Assembly (NCBI GenBank): GCA_028280415.1
Contig: JANQLV010000025.1
Coordinates: 1 to 64,000, forward strand
From: Saprospiraceae bacterium
Lineage (GTDB): Bacteria; Bacteroidota; Bacteroidia; Chitinophagales; Saprospiraceae
Length of the DNA: 64,000 nucleotides
Direction: 5' to 3'
Made by a program: the position numbers and the translations under genes. A model generated the notes under the pieces. It saw nothing but the letters and a program-made list of their open reading frames with translations, was not told the DNA's origin and searched no databases. Below, piece after piece: positions 1 through 8,949 of this stretch. Each line of letters opens with the position of its first letter. The stretch's first letter is position 1.

Positions 1-690
1 CCAGCCGCATTCACAATCCACTGGTGGATCTATTTCCCAATCTTCGCACTCTACTACATCTTCTTCCGTATAGCCTGCACATTCTGCAAAGCACATATTT
101 GGAAACGGACAAATAATGCCTTCCGCCGTCAAGACACATACCGATTCGCCTTCCAGATCGCAATCACAATCTTCTCCAGGATACTCGTATTCCGGACAGT
201 CCACGAGGGCATCCTCGCCGTAACCATCACATTCCGCAAAACAGGCACTTGGATATGGAATCGTATCGCCTTCAACGGTCACTACACATACCGGATCAAA
301 CTCAAAATCGCAATCACAATCGTCCTCTGGATATTCGATCTCCGGACAGTCTACGAGGGCATCCTCGCCGTAACCATCACATTCCGCAAAACAGGCACTT
401 GGATATGGAATCGTATCACCATCAACGGTCACTACACATACCGGATCAAACTCGAAATCGCAATCACAACCTCCTCCGGGAAATTCTCCATCGCAGGATT
501 CAAATTCGGTAAAGCCAGCGCATTCCGCCAGGCAAGCATTCGGAAAAGAAACAATTTCACCATCATCCGTCACAATACAAACCGGGTCAAATTCAAAATC
601 ACAGTCGCAGTCAATCTCAGCGTTTACATTTGCCAGTCCCAGTAATAAGAACCCGCAAAAACAAAATAGTTTTAATAGTTTTTCTTTCAT
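1..690 (-). CDS. secreted Kazal-like repeat protein (3' end outside the window)
   Basis: The reading frame is open on the minus strand from an ATG at 688-690 to the window edge, 230 codons with no stop. It starts with a signal peptide (about 25 residues, ending near VNA) and then has four Cys-rich units of 44 to 51 residues and the start of a fifth. Each unit follows a Kazal-like pattern: CDC, then PVC (SVC in the fourth), an acidic/Gly turn, a Tyr or Phe-Pro, then C-x3-C and a last Cys. Kazal domains usually inhibit serine proteases, so an exported protease inhibitor is inferred; the reactive-site residue cannot be named from this. Units two and three are almost identical in DNA, which suggests recent duplication. 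The C-terminus, and so any T9SS tail, lies beyond base 1. Confidence 0.72.
   Translation of the reverse strand, partial: MKEKLLKLFCFCGFLLLGLANVNAEIDCDCDFEFDPVCIVTDDGEIVSFPNACLAECAGFTEFESCDGEFPGGGCDCDFEFDPVCVVTVDGDTIPYPSACFAECDGYGEDALVDCPEIEYPEDDCDCDFEFDPVCVVTVEGDTIPYPSACFAECDGYGEDALVDCPEYEYPGEDCDCDLEGESVCVLTAEGIICPFPNMCFAECAGYTEEDVVECEDWEIDPPVDCECGW
187..486. repeat. tandem 150-bp repeat inside the Kazal-like gene
   Basis: Two neighbouring 150-bp copies (about 187-336 and 337-486) are nearly identical. For example, the same stretch starts at 211 and again at 361. They encode Kazal-like units two and three. A third, diverged copy covers roughly 487-625 and a fourth about 48-186. The period is 50 codons, so gain or loss of a unit keeps the frame. 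Confidence 0.85.
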
Positions 691-1001
691 CAGGATTTTT
701 TTTGAATTAGTTAATAAAACACATTTTAGTTCTCTAAAAGCAAATGTATCCTCAAGTTTTGTCCCTCACAAATACAAAAAAAAACAGTCCTCAACTCAAA
801 TAGGCATTTATCAGGATTATTTACACAAAACAAAATCAACATCTAATTCACAACTGATTGATTATCAATTTTTTAATCAATAAAAACATTGAAAACATTT
901 AAAGGCATTTCTCAAGAAAAACAAAACATTTTCAAGCTTAAAAAGCACAAAAAAGTAAAGTATTTAACATTTATTGGAAAGCGGCCCAAGGACCATAAAT
1001 G
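691..1001. other. AT-rich intergenic stretch with no recognised gene
   Basis: This stretch lies between two minus-strand genes. It is very AT-rich, with many A and T runs. No plausible ORF, RNA gene or repeat was recognised. It should hold the promoter of the Kazal-like gene, but I see no convincing TTTG/TAnnTTTG pair. Confidence 0.4.
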
Positions 1002-1035
1002 AAAAAAGCTGTACAGAATTTAATCTGCACAGCTT
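1002..1035 (-). terminator. rho-independent terminator of the cohesin/dockerin-like gene
   Basis: On the minus strand AAGCTGTGCAGA is followed by a short loop, then TCTGTACAGCTT and a run of T. The stem has one G-T pair. It sits 26 bases past the stop of the upstream minus-strand gene. Confidence 0.8.
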
Positions 1036-1060
1036 CTCTTTAACTATCCTATAATATCAC

Positions 1061-2170
1061 TTAGCGATGCAACACTTTCCTGGTCGCTATTCCATTATTA
1101 GTATGAATTTTTATGAAGTATATCCCTGGATTCAAATTGACAAAACTCAATTTTTTAACAGGGTTAATATCATCCTCATAGCTTTTCGTGAGTTGATTTT
1201 GTCCGATTGTACTAAATACTCCTACTCTATCGATTTGGTAATCCGATTTGATATATAGTTCGTCCAGAACCGGATTCGGAAAGACTTCGAAATGTTGCGG
1301 ATCTATGAGGTTTTCATTACTTAATGGATTATCTATGATAGTCACATTAGCCGTATCCCCAACAATGGGCAAAGGGCTAAAGTCTTCTGAGCCCAGGAGG
1401 AAAATATTTGCGAGTTCAAATTCAGATTGCACCTCGTCATCCTGCATTCCCACCACATCATCCTCAATAACGATAAAGAACTCCCCCAAGGTGCCAAATG
1501 CATTCTCAATAGCACCATCGTTTAAGGTGGATAAGGCAACATCCAGTTGTCCTTCAATCGGGTCAAATTGTTGTAGAAATAAACTGGGAAACTCCCAGTC
1601 ACTTTCATCAGGAAATGCGGGCATAAAAGCCATGAACTGAACGATATCTGGGTTTACCTTTATACTAAAAGCTATCCCGGTTAAAGACTCTACCGGTATA
1701 TCCGGAGTTCCCAGATTAAGATTTAGGCCCAAAATAAAACCCTGGGGAAAGGGATCAATAATCGCTGAATTATCAAAGAACAATTGAGGATCGCTCCCCG
1801 CTTCTCCTATCGTTGATTCATCATCTGTAACAATGCCATGCTCCAGAAAGTAATTATCGTTTATGGCATCAAAATCATCTATTCCAACAAAACCATCTCC
1901 ATTACAATCTGCAAAAGCATAATCAATTGCAGTTCCCGGAAAATTCAGCCCCCAAAAAGAAGAAACTGTTTTTTCCTCCCATTCGATCCCCATCTGATCA
2001 AAGGATCTGGGAGGACCGATTTCCTCTACGACGCTCCCCAGATACAGCCAATCCACAGCATTTACGACACCATTGTTATTGACATCCCCTGGCCAAACCT
2101 GTGCCCTCAAAGGGACAGTGCCGATGTGAATCAATAGTAATAAGGCAAGTACTTTTTGATAAAATGACAT
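1061..2170 (-). CDS. secreted cohesin/dockerin-like protein with T9SS sorting domain
   Basis: 369 residues. A signal peptide (1-23, ending LRAQ) precedes a dockerin-like segment with EF-hand style motifs: GDVNNNGVVNAVDWLYLG near 28-45 and DCNGDGFVGIDDFDAIN near 88-104. A beta-rich middle (about 147-260) resembles a cohesin-type carbohydrate-module fold. The last 75 residues form a T9SS type A sorting domain (VFPNP..., GIYFIKI..., ending in Arg-Lys...Arg). Family knowledge says such tails send proteins through the outer membrane by the Por/T9SS machinery. The role is probably structural or adhesive at the cell surface; no catalytic domain is visible. The cohesin call is by pattern only. Confidence 0.72.
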   Translation of the reverse strand: MSFYQKVLALLLLIHIGTVPLRAQVWPGDVNNNGVVNAVDWLYLGSVVEEIGPPRSFDQMGIEWEEKTVSSFWGLNFPGTAIDYAFADCNGDGFVGIDDFDAINDNYFLEHGIVTDDESTIGEAGSDPQLFFDNSAIIDPFPQGFILGLNLNLGTPDIPVESLTGIAFSIKVNPDIVQFMAFMPAFPDESDWEFPSLFLQQFDPIEGQLDVALSTLNDGAIENAFGTLGEFFIVIEDDVVGMQDDEVQSEFELANIFLLGSEDFSPLPIVGDTANVTIIDNPLSNENLIDPQHFEVFPNPVLDELYIKSDYQIDRVGVFSTIGQNQLTKSYEDDINPVKKLSFVNLNPGIYFIKIHTNNGIATRKVLHR

Positions 2171-2545
2171 AATCGTTTTATTAAAGAAACTGTTTAATTG
2201 TTTGGTAATTGCTCTTTTGATTATAGCAATTTTCTTTCATTTTTGTATATCCTGGCCTGCCTAGCCGTGTTGGAAGTAAATTCGAATTACGAGATGTCTA
2301 TACTATAAAAGTAAGTCGCTTTTTGCCAATCCTCAACAACTTTTTTGATCAATTATCAAAAAAAATAGTCTATTTTTATATTAAAAATCGCTATCTATTT
2401 CTACATAAAAAACTAACTATCAACTATTTATAATATAAATTCACCTTGATAAAAGACTTTATTTATCAATAAAAAATGGACACAAATACCCGTTTTTTCA
2501 TGAAACCCAGAATGATTTTTGAAAAATAGAATACAAAACTAAAGA
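2171..2545. other. AT-rich divergent intergenic region
   Basis: This region holds the 5' sides of two divergent genes. It is dominated by A/T runs. Two units of the nnTCGnn-type heptamer seen elsewhere may occur near 2280-2297, but this is weak. No ORF, RNA or clear promoter was identified. Confidence 0.35.
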
Positions 2546-3946
2546 ATGTATAACAGCAAATTGATTGAACTTCTGAGTACTTTTTCAACCTCGGAACTAC
2601 GAGAATTTAAAGATTTTGTCAGTTCTCCCTTCTTTAACAAGAACGAAGAACTCGTCCTTTTCTATCATTATTTGAAAAAAATAGCGCCTGATTTTCCTGT
2701 AAAAAAGGTTAGAAGAGAGGCTGTCTATGCGGCCCTTTTCAAAGGCAAAAAGTACGATGAAAAACATTTGAATTATTTGATGAGTTTTTTGCTCAAATTA
2801 GCAGAACAGTACATTGGATTTTCCAAATACAGAACACAGGGTATCCTTCCAGAGTATCACATCCTTTCTTCTTGTCTCGACCGCCAGTTAAACAAACACT
2901 ATCAAAACATTTTCCAGAAAGCGAGAAAAAAACTGGATGCCAATCCCCTGAGAGGTACAGAGCATTATTATCAAAACTATCTACTCTATCAGGTTGAGGA
3001 TCAACAGTTTGGCCTGCAAAAAGTACGTCGCTACGATGCAAATATTCAGAAAGCCGCAAACCAGTTGGATTTGTTTTATTTAAACCAAAAGCTGAAATAT
3101 GCCTGCGAAATGCTCGACCGGGAAAAGACCCTCTCCGTCAATTATCAGCAATCGATGTTAAAGGAGATTGCCTTATATCTTGAAAGTCTGGATATGGAAA
3201 GTAGTCCGGCGATTGCTATTTATTATCATATTTATCTAACCTTAACCGAAGAAAATGGTGATCCCTATTTTGAAAGGCTCAAAGCCTTGTTAAACAAGTA
3301 CACGTACAGATTTTCACAATTTGAAGTGAAAGAGATGTATTTGCTTGCGCTTAACTTTTGTATTAGAAAAGTTCGGGAAAAAGACGATCGATATGTACTG
3401 GAAGCTTTTACCTTGTTTAAAAATGGAATTGAAAATAAATCGCTTTACGAAAACAACTTGCTTTCACCCTGGACCTTCAAGAATACCATCAAACTGGGCC
3501 TGCGCCTGAAGCAATTTGACTGGACGGAAAATTTTATTAAAAACTATAAAGACGATCTCGATGAAGAAACCAGAGATAATGCGCTGAATTACAATCTTGC
3601 CGATTTGTATTATTATAAAAAAGACTTTGAAAAAGCACAGAATTTGCTACAGCGAGTCGAGTTTTCCGATGTATTCTATGCCTTGAGTTCCAAGGTGATG
3701 CTTTTGAAAATCTATTTTGAAAAAAAGGAGGATGAGGCTTTATACAATTTATTGAATTCTTTCAAAGTATACCTGAGGCGGAACAAGCTCATTTCGAATA
3801 ATGTCAAAAAAACGTATATGAACTTCATTTCCCTACTCAATCAAATTTCCAAAAATCAGCCTTTACAAAAGGAGGCCATTCAACAGAAAATCATCAATAC
3901 GGAATTATTGACAGATCGAAAATGGTTATTGGAAATTATAGCCTAA
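2546..3946 (+). CDS. uncharacterised helical protein, paralogue 1 of 3
   Basis: 466 residues, no signal peptide, no membrane segment. It is rich in Leu, Lys, Glu and Tyr and appears fully alpha-helical, with a TPR-like look in the second half (LADLYYYKKDFEKAQNLLQ). The N-terminus has a recurring signature: a hydrophobic start, then ELREFKDFVSSPFFN, followed about 45 residues later by a LNYLMSFLLKLAEQYI helix. The same layout occurs in the proteins at 43521-44990 and 47789-49222, so this is a small local family. I do not recognise a function; a cytoplasmic helical-repeat scaffold is a guess. The last four bases overlap the 3' end of the convergent TolC gene. Confidence 0.8.
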   Translation: MYNSKLIELLSTFSTSELREFKDFVSSPFFNKNEELVLFYHYLKKIAPDFPVKKVRREAVYAALFKGKKYDEKHLNYLMSFLLKLAEQYIGFSKYRTQGILPEYHILSSCLDRQLNKHYQNIFQKARKKLDANPLRGTEHYYQNYLLYQVEDQQFGLQKVRRYDANIQKAANQLDLFYLNQKLKYACEMLDREKTLSVNYQQSMLKEIALYLESLDMESSPAIAIYYHIYLTLTEENGDPYFERLKALLNKYTYRFSQFEVKEMYLLALNFCIRKVREKDDRYVLEAFTLFKNGIENKSLYENNLLSPWTFKNTIKLGLRLKQFDWTENFIKNYKDDLDEETRDNALNYNLADLYYYKKDFEKAQNLLQRVEFSDVFYALSSKVMLLKIYFEKKEDEALYNLLNSFKVYLRRNKLISNNVKKTYMNFISLLNQISKNQPLQKEAIQQKIINTELLTDRKWLLEIIA

Positions 3947-5406
3947 CGCACCAAAGGTTTGTCATTTTCAAAATCGTAAAGCGTCAGACGTCTCAAATCA
4001 TAATAAGCCGTCCAGAAGGCACGCAAAGCAGAATAGTAGGCCCGTCTTCCAGCATCCTGTTCCCGAAGCGCAAGATTGAGTTCTACGATCTCAATTTTTC
4101 CAATCAAATATCTTTTACGGGTAATGTCCAAACGCTTTTCAGAAACATCGTAGGCGCGTTTAGCCAGCTCTACCTGATTTCTCAACAGATCAAACTGCTG
4201 CACCTTGATACTAATCTCTCTTTCAAAATTAATGCGATCCTGAGATACATTCATTAGCTCCAGTTCCCTGTCGGACTTGGCAATTTCACGACGAGCCTTC
4301 GCCTTCCCCCAATCTGCAATTGGAATATTCAAACCGATAGAAAACTGCTGTTGATCCAACGGGTCGACATAAGCATCCCCGAGGTTAACCGCTGTTTGCG
4401 ATAAACCAAAACGTCCAGTTACGTCAACCTGTAAACCACTTTCGGCCCTTGCACGGCTCACATCACGATCTGCTTCCCTCAAGCGCCGTTCAAAAGCGAT
4501 AGACTCACTTCTGTATTTCTTAGCATACTGTAAAGCCAACTGCTCATCAATTAAAAAATCGGGAATATCAATTGGAGGTCTCAATTCGAAAGAGACCGCT
4601 TTTTCAATACCGAGGAAATTACGAAGATTCTCCGTATTGGTTTGTAGATTGAGTCTGGCTTGCGCTAAATCTGCATCTGCATTCATTGCACTTAATTCAA
4701 TTTGCAATAACTCCGTTTCAGCAATCCTCCCCACCTCAAATCTGCCTTTAGAAATAGCGAAAAGTGTATCTGCATCTTGTTTGTTTTTGATCAATGCTTC
4801 GACGTTTAGCTGAGAGATCAAAACATCAAAAAACAGATTGGTAGATTGAAAAGCAACGGTTTCTCTTTCTTCCACATATTCTCTATTTGCTTCTTCAAAG
4901 CGCAGGGGCTGTATTTCTCTGTCCCATTTTAGTTGATTAAAACCGAATATTGGCTGATTGAAACCGATAACGATCGGAGTAGAGAGATAGGAAGTAGACT
5001 GATCATTTACAGCAGTCTTAAACAGGTCCAGGCGATCCAGGCCGGTAAAAGCAAATATACTCCCGCCGGTCAGGGCAATCTCCTGTCCCAGAGAAATGCC
5101 AAAAGAATTTTCCATGAGTGATCTGGGGACGAAAGCCTGTGTACCGTCCGGTCGTATAATCGACTGAATAGACCTGTTGAAATTAGGCAGGGTGGCTCGT
5201 AATTCGATTTGCGGTTTGTAATTACTTAAAAACGACTGATAAGCCCAGTAGCGATTACTCAGCCTCGTCTTTGAAATCTGGACATCAGGAGCATCGTTTT
5301 GCGCCATCCCAATTATTTCTTTTAAGTCCATCTTCAACACCTCATTCTGCCCGAACACCGGCATTGTAAGGATTAGCAAAAAGAAAATCTGAAGGCTTTG
5401 TTTCAT
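3943..5406 (-). CDS. TolC-family outer membrane efflux protein
   Basis: 487 residues with a signal peptide (1-19, ending FGQ). The rest has the TolC pattern of two long coiled-coil halves: an early APDVQISKTRLSNRYWAYQSFLSNYKP block, a NLFFDVLISQLNVEAL helix, and a second repeat with ALQYAKKYRSESIAFERRLREADRDV and the C-terminal SEKRLDITRKRYLIGKIEIVELN helix. The family forms trimeric outer-membrane channels with a periplasmic tunnel. It is the last gene of a three-gene operon with an adaptor and a MacB-type permease, 48 bases after the permease. The likely job is export of small molecules or peptides. The start gives a clean signal peptide. Confidence 0.9.
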   Translation of the reverse strand: MKQSLQIFFLLILTMPVFGQNEVLKMDLKEIIGMAQNDAPDVQISKTRLSNRYWAYQSFLSNYKPQIELRATLPNFNRSIQSIIRPDGTQAFVPRSLMENSFGISLGQEIALTGGSIFAFTGLDRLDLFKTAVNDQSTSYLSTPIVIGFNQPIFGFNQLKWDREIQPLRFEEANREYVEERETVAFQSTNLFFDVLISQLNVEALIKNKQDADTLFAISKGRFEVGRIAETELLQIELSAMNADADLAQARLNLQTNTENLRNFLGIEKAVSFELRPPIDIPDFLIDEQLALQYAKKYRSESIAFERRLREADRDVSRARAESGLQVDVTGRFGLSQTAVNLGDAYVDPLDQQQFSIGLNIPIADWGKAKARREIAKSDRELELMNVSQDRINFEREISIKVQQFDLLRNQVELAKRAYDVSEKRLDITRKRYLIGKIEIVELNLALREQDAGRRAYYSALRAFWTAYYDLRRLTLYDFENDKPLVR

Positions 5407-5454
5407 ATGCTTTGTTGTGTGGTTAGTTTATGTGGTTTAGCAAAACTATATTTT

Positions 5455-6786
5455 CTAATCTGTTCTCAGGGCTTTAATCGGATCCATTTTAGCTGCTTGT
5501 TCGGCGGGAAACAAGCCAAAGATCAATCCTACTGAAGCAGAAACTACAAAAGAGACAACTACCGACCAGGTGGAGACCTCAGCTGGTATTTCAAAATAGT
5601 TTTCAATTATGTACGCTGTAGAAACACCGAGGATAACACCTACCAAACCACCTATCATACTTATAAAAATAGCTTCGAAAAGAAATTGCAGAATGATATC
5701 TTTACGCATGGCCCCCAGCGAACGCCGAACGCCAATCTCTTTAATTCTTTCGAGTACCGTGGCAAGCATAATGTTCATAATGCCAATCCCACCCACTAAA
5801 AGAGAAATTCCGGCAATAAAAGCCAAAACCAGATTAAGGCGATCTTTGGTTGCCTGTTCCTGCTGTAGTTCCAGTTCCGGAACTTTCACTTCATAATCGA
5901 TGATTCCCTGATGCCTGCGCTTTAGAATACGCGCTACCACCTGAGCGGTTGCTTTCATGTTTTCGGAACTCTCCACTCTGATTACCAATTTATCAAGTTG
6001 ATGATAATTCTCAGTTTTATCCACCTCATCATCCCAATCTCCCCGTTTAATATCTTTTTTATTAACCAGCGCTCTGTTTTTAAATCGAATCAAAGCAGTA
6101 GTAATCGGAATATACACATCCGAATTATAATCCCGAATCCCAAGGTTTTCCAGGCTCTCCGAACTAGCGACTCTTTTTTCCAATACACCAATGATCGTTA
6201 ACCAGGCATTGCCACATTTAATTTTTTTACCGATGGGATCTTCCTGGGAAAAGAATTTCGACTGGATGTTTTTTCCAATAATGCAAACCGGCTTACCGAT
6301 TTCCAGATGTTTGTCATGAAAAAACTTGCCTTTGAAGAGTTTAAGATTATTAAGTTCAAAAAAGGTATTGGTCACCCCTATACATTTAGCCTTTTCAAGC
6401 TTTCCGGATTGGATAATATTGGTTGACAATACAATTTCCGGACTAATCTTGTCAATGGTCGGCAATAAACGATCCAATACGAGGGCGTCTTCCATGCTCA
6501 GCCCCGGCGACCAGGGACGCAAATCTTTCTGTTTGGTACCGCTATTATTTGTGGAAGCAGCCTCATTTTCTTCCTCCGTCAAAATCTTTGATTGAATAAC
6601 AATATTGTTCGTTCCGATGAGCTTCATCTGCTCGAGGATGGCCTGCTTGGCACCGGTTCCGATGGCCAGCATAGCTATTACCGCTCCCACTCCGAAGATA
6701 ATTCCCAATGCAGTTAAGAAAGCTCGAAGTTTATTGGAGAACACGCCCTCCATGGCGAGTATGAAATTGAATATTATACGTTGCAA
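5455..6786 (-). CDS. ABC transporter permease, MacB/FtsX type, without ATPase domain
   Basis: 443 residues. An N-terminal membrane helix (about 18-40) includes the typical LRAFLTALGIIFGVGAVIAML. A periplasmic MacB-type core domain (about 45-290) follows, then a C-terminal FtsX domain with three membrane helices including the hallmark GGIGIMNIMLATVLERIKEIGVRRSLGA split across 331-360. Canonical MacB carries its own N-terminal ATPase; this protein does not, and no ATP-binding gene lies in the operon. The nucleotide-binding subunit must be encoded elsewhere. The adaptor gene lies 56 bases upstream and the TolC gene 48 bases downstream. Confidence 0.92.
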   Translation of the reverse strand: MQRIIFNFILAMEGVFSNKLRAFLTALGIIFGVGAVIAMLAIGTGAKQAILEQMKLIGTNNIVIQSKILTEEENEAASTNNSGTKQKDLRPWSPGLSMEDALVLDRLLPTIDKISPEIVLSTNIIQSGKLEKAKCIGVTNTFFELNNLKLFKGKFFHDKHLEIGKPVCIIGKNIQSKFFSQEDPIGKKIKCGNAWLTIIGVLEKRVASSESLENLGIRDYNSDVYIPITTALIRFKNRALVNKKDIKRGDWDDEVDKTENYHQLDKLVIRVESSENMKATAQVVARILKRRHQGIIDYEVKVPELELQQEQATKDRLNLVLAFIAGISLLVGGIGIMNIMLATVLERIKEIGVRRSLGAMRKDIILQFLFEAIFISMIGGLVGVILGVSTAYIIENYFEIPAEVSTWSVVVSFVVSASVGLIFGLFPAEQAAKMDPIKALRTD

Positions 6787-6842
6787 CTGTTTCCGATTTT
6801 GTTGGTGTTAAGGGAGTAAAAGTTTCGGTTAAAAAAGAGTTT

Positions 6843-8228
6843 TTAGTTAAATATAACAATTCCTCCTGCCCGGGATTCTCCCGAAATTTCTTCATCTTTC
6901 ACCTTTTTACGACGCTCTTCCATAGCTGCTTCTCTGGCTTTGCGTTCCTCAGCCAACCTTTTTTCAATATCGGCTTTGATTTGCGGATCGAGTGGCATGA
7001 ATGACAATTTATCCCCATTTTCAGGCTCAATGAGTAATATCTCATCGTTTTCACTAAGCCCGTGAGCGATGATCACTTCATCATTATTAGTAGGTCCGGG
7101 AACTACTTCTTTTCGTACTGTTTTTCCATTTTGATTCAAATAAACATAGGAGAGACTATCACTGTAAAGACCTTCCATTGGAATGGATAAAACATCCCGA
7201 TAGGTATTTACCAAAATTTCATTACCGGTAGTCATTGCAGGACGTAGAATTGAATCCACCTCATTTACTTGTACAATGACCTCAAAAACTTTAGAATCAT
7301 AATTTCTTAACTGCTCACCAATATTTGCAATTTTTATAACTTGTCCGCTGTAGTTCTTATCGGGAAAAGCATCCACTTTTATCTTTACTTCCTGCCCTTT
7401 CTGGACCTTGCTGATATCCACTTCATTTACATAGGTTTTAGAGATCATATCAGTTAAATCCGGTAATTCAGCCACGGTAGGGTTCCAGGAACTGATCTGA
7501 GAGCCCGGCCCGATCTTGCCATTCCAGCTACGTGCATAAATAAGCATTCCATCTTTAGGCGCCCGGATCGTAAACTCCCCGGCAAGCTTTTGCAATGTAG
7601 ATAAACGAAGTTGGGTTTGGCGCAATGAAGCGCCGATTTCGGATATTTTTGCATCCGACTTTTCTTTTGTCAATTCCAATTTAGCTAATAACTGATTATA
7701 ATCTCGCTCCGTACGCTCCAAATCAATCTCCGCCTGCCGGATTACAGATTTAGCTTCGTATTTACTTTGCTCCACCTGTAGCTTCTTTTCCTGCATAGAA
7801 AACTTCAAATTGATCAATTGATCCCTGATGCCCCGCATTTCTATTGCCGTATCAATTTCTGCCTGTGCCAACTGGGTTTCAATTTTCTCTACCTCAGCCA
7901 TGGCATCCTTCATTTTGGTCTCCAGCTCGGTTTTATCTAGAGAAGCCACGTAATCCCCTTCTTTAACCAAGGTCCCTTCGGGGATAAGATCGGTGATATT
8001 GGTTTGATAAATCTGAGCGGTTCGCATTCCCTGCGGCCCCTTTATTTCCTGGGAGCGTTTGGCTTTCAGTTCACCTGTAGCCGTCACATGGACAAGAAAC
8101 TCCCCTTTTTTGACCTGTGTTACAAGATTTTGTTTCTGAGGATTTTCTTCTTGCTGGCTAAAATAAAAGTAACCGGCACCGAGTAGAAGAATCAGTATAA
8201 TGGGCAATACAACTTTTAAGGAGGACAT
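6843..8228 (-). CDS. HlyD/MacA-type periplasmic adaptor subunit
   Basis: 461 residues. One N-terminal membrane anchor (about 6-24) is followed by a biotinyl-lipoyl half (LVTQVKKGEFLVHVTATGELKA region), a long coiled-coil hairpin (about 100-210, KMKDAMAEVEKIETQLAQAEID onward), the second lipoyl half (FTIRAPKDGMLIYA) and beta-barrel domains. The tail is highly charged (EKRLAEERKAREAAMEERRKKVKDEE in two parts). Adaptors of this family bridge an inner-membrane MacB permease to TolC. It is the first gene of the three-gene export operon. No promoter was convincingly found in the 204 bases upstream. Confidence 0.9.
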   Translation of the reverse strand: MSSLKVVLPIILILLLGAGYFYFSQQEENPQKQNLVTQVKKGEFLVHVTATGELKAKRSQEIKGPQGMRTAQIYQTNITDLIPEGTLVKEGDYVASLDKTELETKMKDAMAEVEKIETQLAQAEIDTAIEMRGIRDQLINLKFSMQEKKLQVEQSKYEAKSVIRQAEIDLERTERDYNQLLAKLELTKEKSDAKISEIGASLRQTQLRLSTLQKLAGEFTIRAPKDGMLIYARSWNGKIGPGSQISSWNPTVAELPDLTDMISKTYVNEVDISKVQKGQEVKIKVDAFPDKNYSGQVIKIANIGEQLRNYDSKVFEVIVQVNEVDSILRPAMTTGNEILVNTYRDVLSIPMEGLYSDSLSYVYLNQNGKTVRKEVVPGPTNNDEVIIAHGLSENDEILLIEPENGDKLSFMPLDPQIKADIEKRLAEERKAREAAMEERRKKVKDEEISGESRAGGIVIFN

Positions 8229-8432
8229 ATTTTTCGTGCTTTATTTACCAGTTTAAACTAAAAATTTAAATTAAAAACAAGTTACGTAATGAATATCAGG
8301 ATCAAACCACATTAACGGTTCGTTAACAACATAACGCCTAAAGGAAGCATGGTTACATCGTCCTTTTAATTTTAACTTGTTTGCAGTCTGTGAGTGGTAA
8401 ATATATCTACAATTTAAAAATCAAACCCTTAA

Positions 8433-8750
8433 CTAAGCCTGTGCTTTAGGGGTATTGAAATTCATTGTAGGAAAAGGAGGTACTTCCGGTTCATCGATTG
8501 AACCAAATTGTGCTTCAAATTTTTTTACATTATCTGCCAATGCTTTCATCAACCTCTTGGCATGCATCGGTGTGAGTACAATACGCGATTTAACTTTAGC
8601 CTTGGGTACATTAGGCATCAGACGTATAAAATCTACTACGAACTCAGAATGAGAATGAGAAATAATTGCCAAATTAGAATAAATGCCATCTGCAATTTCT
8701 TCAGGGAGTTCGATATTCAGTTGCTTTTGATTTTTCTTATCTTCTGCCAT
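8433..8750 (-). CDS. DUF3467 domain-containing protein
   Basis: 105 residues, soluble. The block from about 11 to 90 fits the DUF3467 family: LNIELPEEIADGIYSNLAIISHS, then SEFVVDFIRLMP and RIVLTPMHAKRLMKALADNV. The family is widespread in bacteria and archaea and has no established function. It is transcribed alone, with a TATATTTG promoter box about 100 bases upstream and a 200-base gap before the adaptor gene, so operon membership with the export genes is unlikely. Confidence 0.88.
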   Translation of the reverse strand: MAEDKKNQKQLNIELPEEIADGIYSNLAIISHSHSEFVVDFIRLMPNVPKAKVKSRIVLTPMHAKRLMKALADNVKKFEAQFGSIDEPEVPPFPTMNFNTPKAQA

Positions 8751-8851
8751 GCTATAGTATTTGTAAAATGGAACTAATTAAATGTAATATTTTGTTCGTT
8801 TACTGTAGTTCTACAATCGTCATCAGATATTTTCCTTTGACCATTGAATCA

Positions 8852-8859
8852 CAAATATA
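8852..8859 (-). promoter_or_regulatory. TAnnTTTG -7 box for the DUF3467 gene
   Basis: On the minus strand TATATTTG matches the Bacteroidota -7 consensus TAnnTTTG. It would give a leader of about 95 bases. A clear TTTG -33 box about 20 bases upstream is not visible, so the call is tentative. Confidence 0.4.
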
Positions 8860-8949
8860 CAAACGATCTGATAAGAATTAAGTTTATAGAGCAATCTTGA
8901 ACGCAATTTAAACATTTTTTCAATATCTGTACCTAACCATTAAACAAAG

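Noticed and set aside
249-512. Plus-strand ORF of 87 codons rich in His, Arg and Asn
   Set aside because: It is the antisense shadow of the Kazal-repeat gene; its repeated look comes from the 150-bp repeat.
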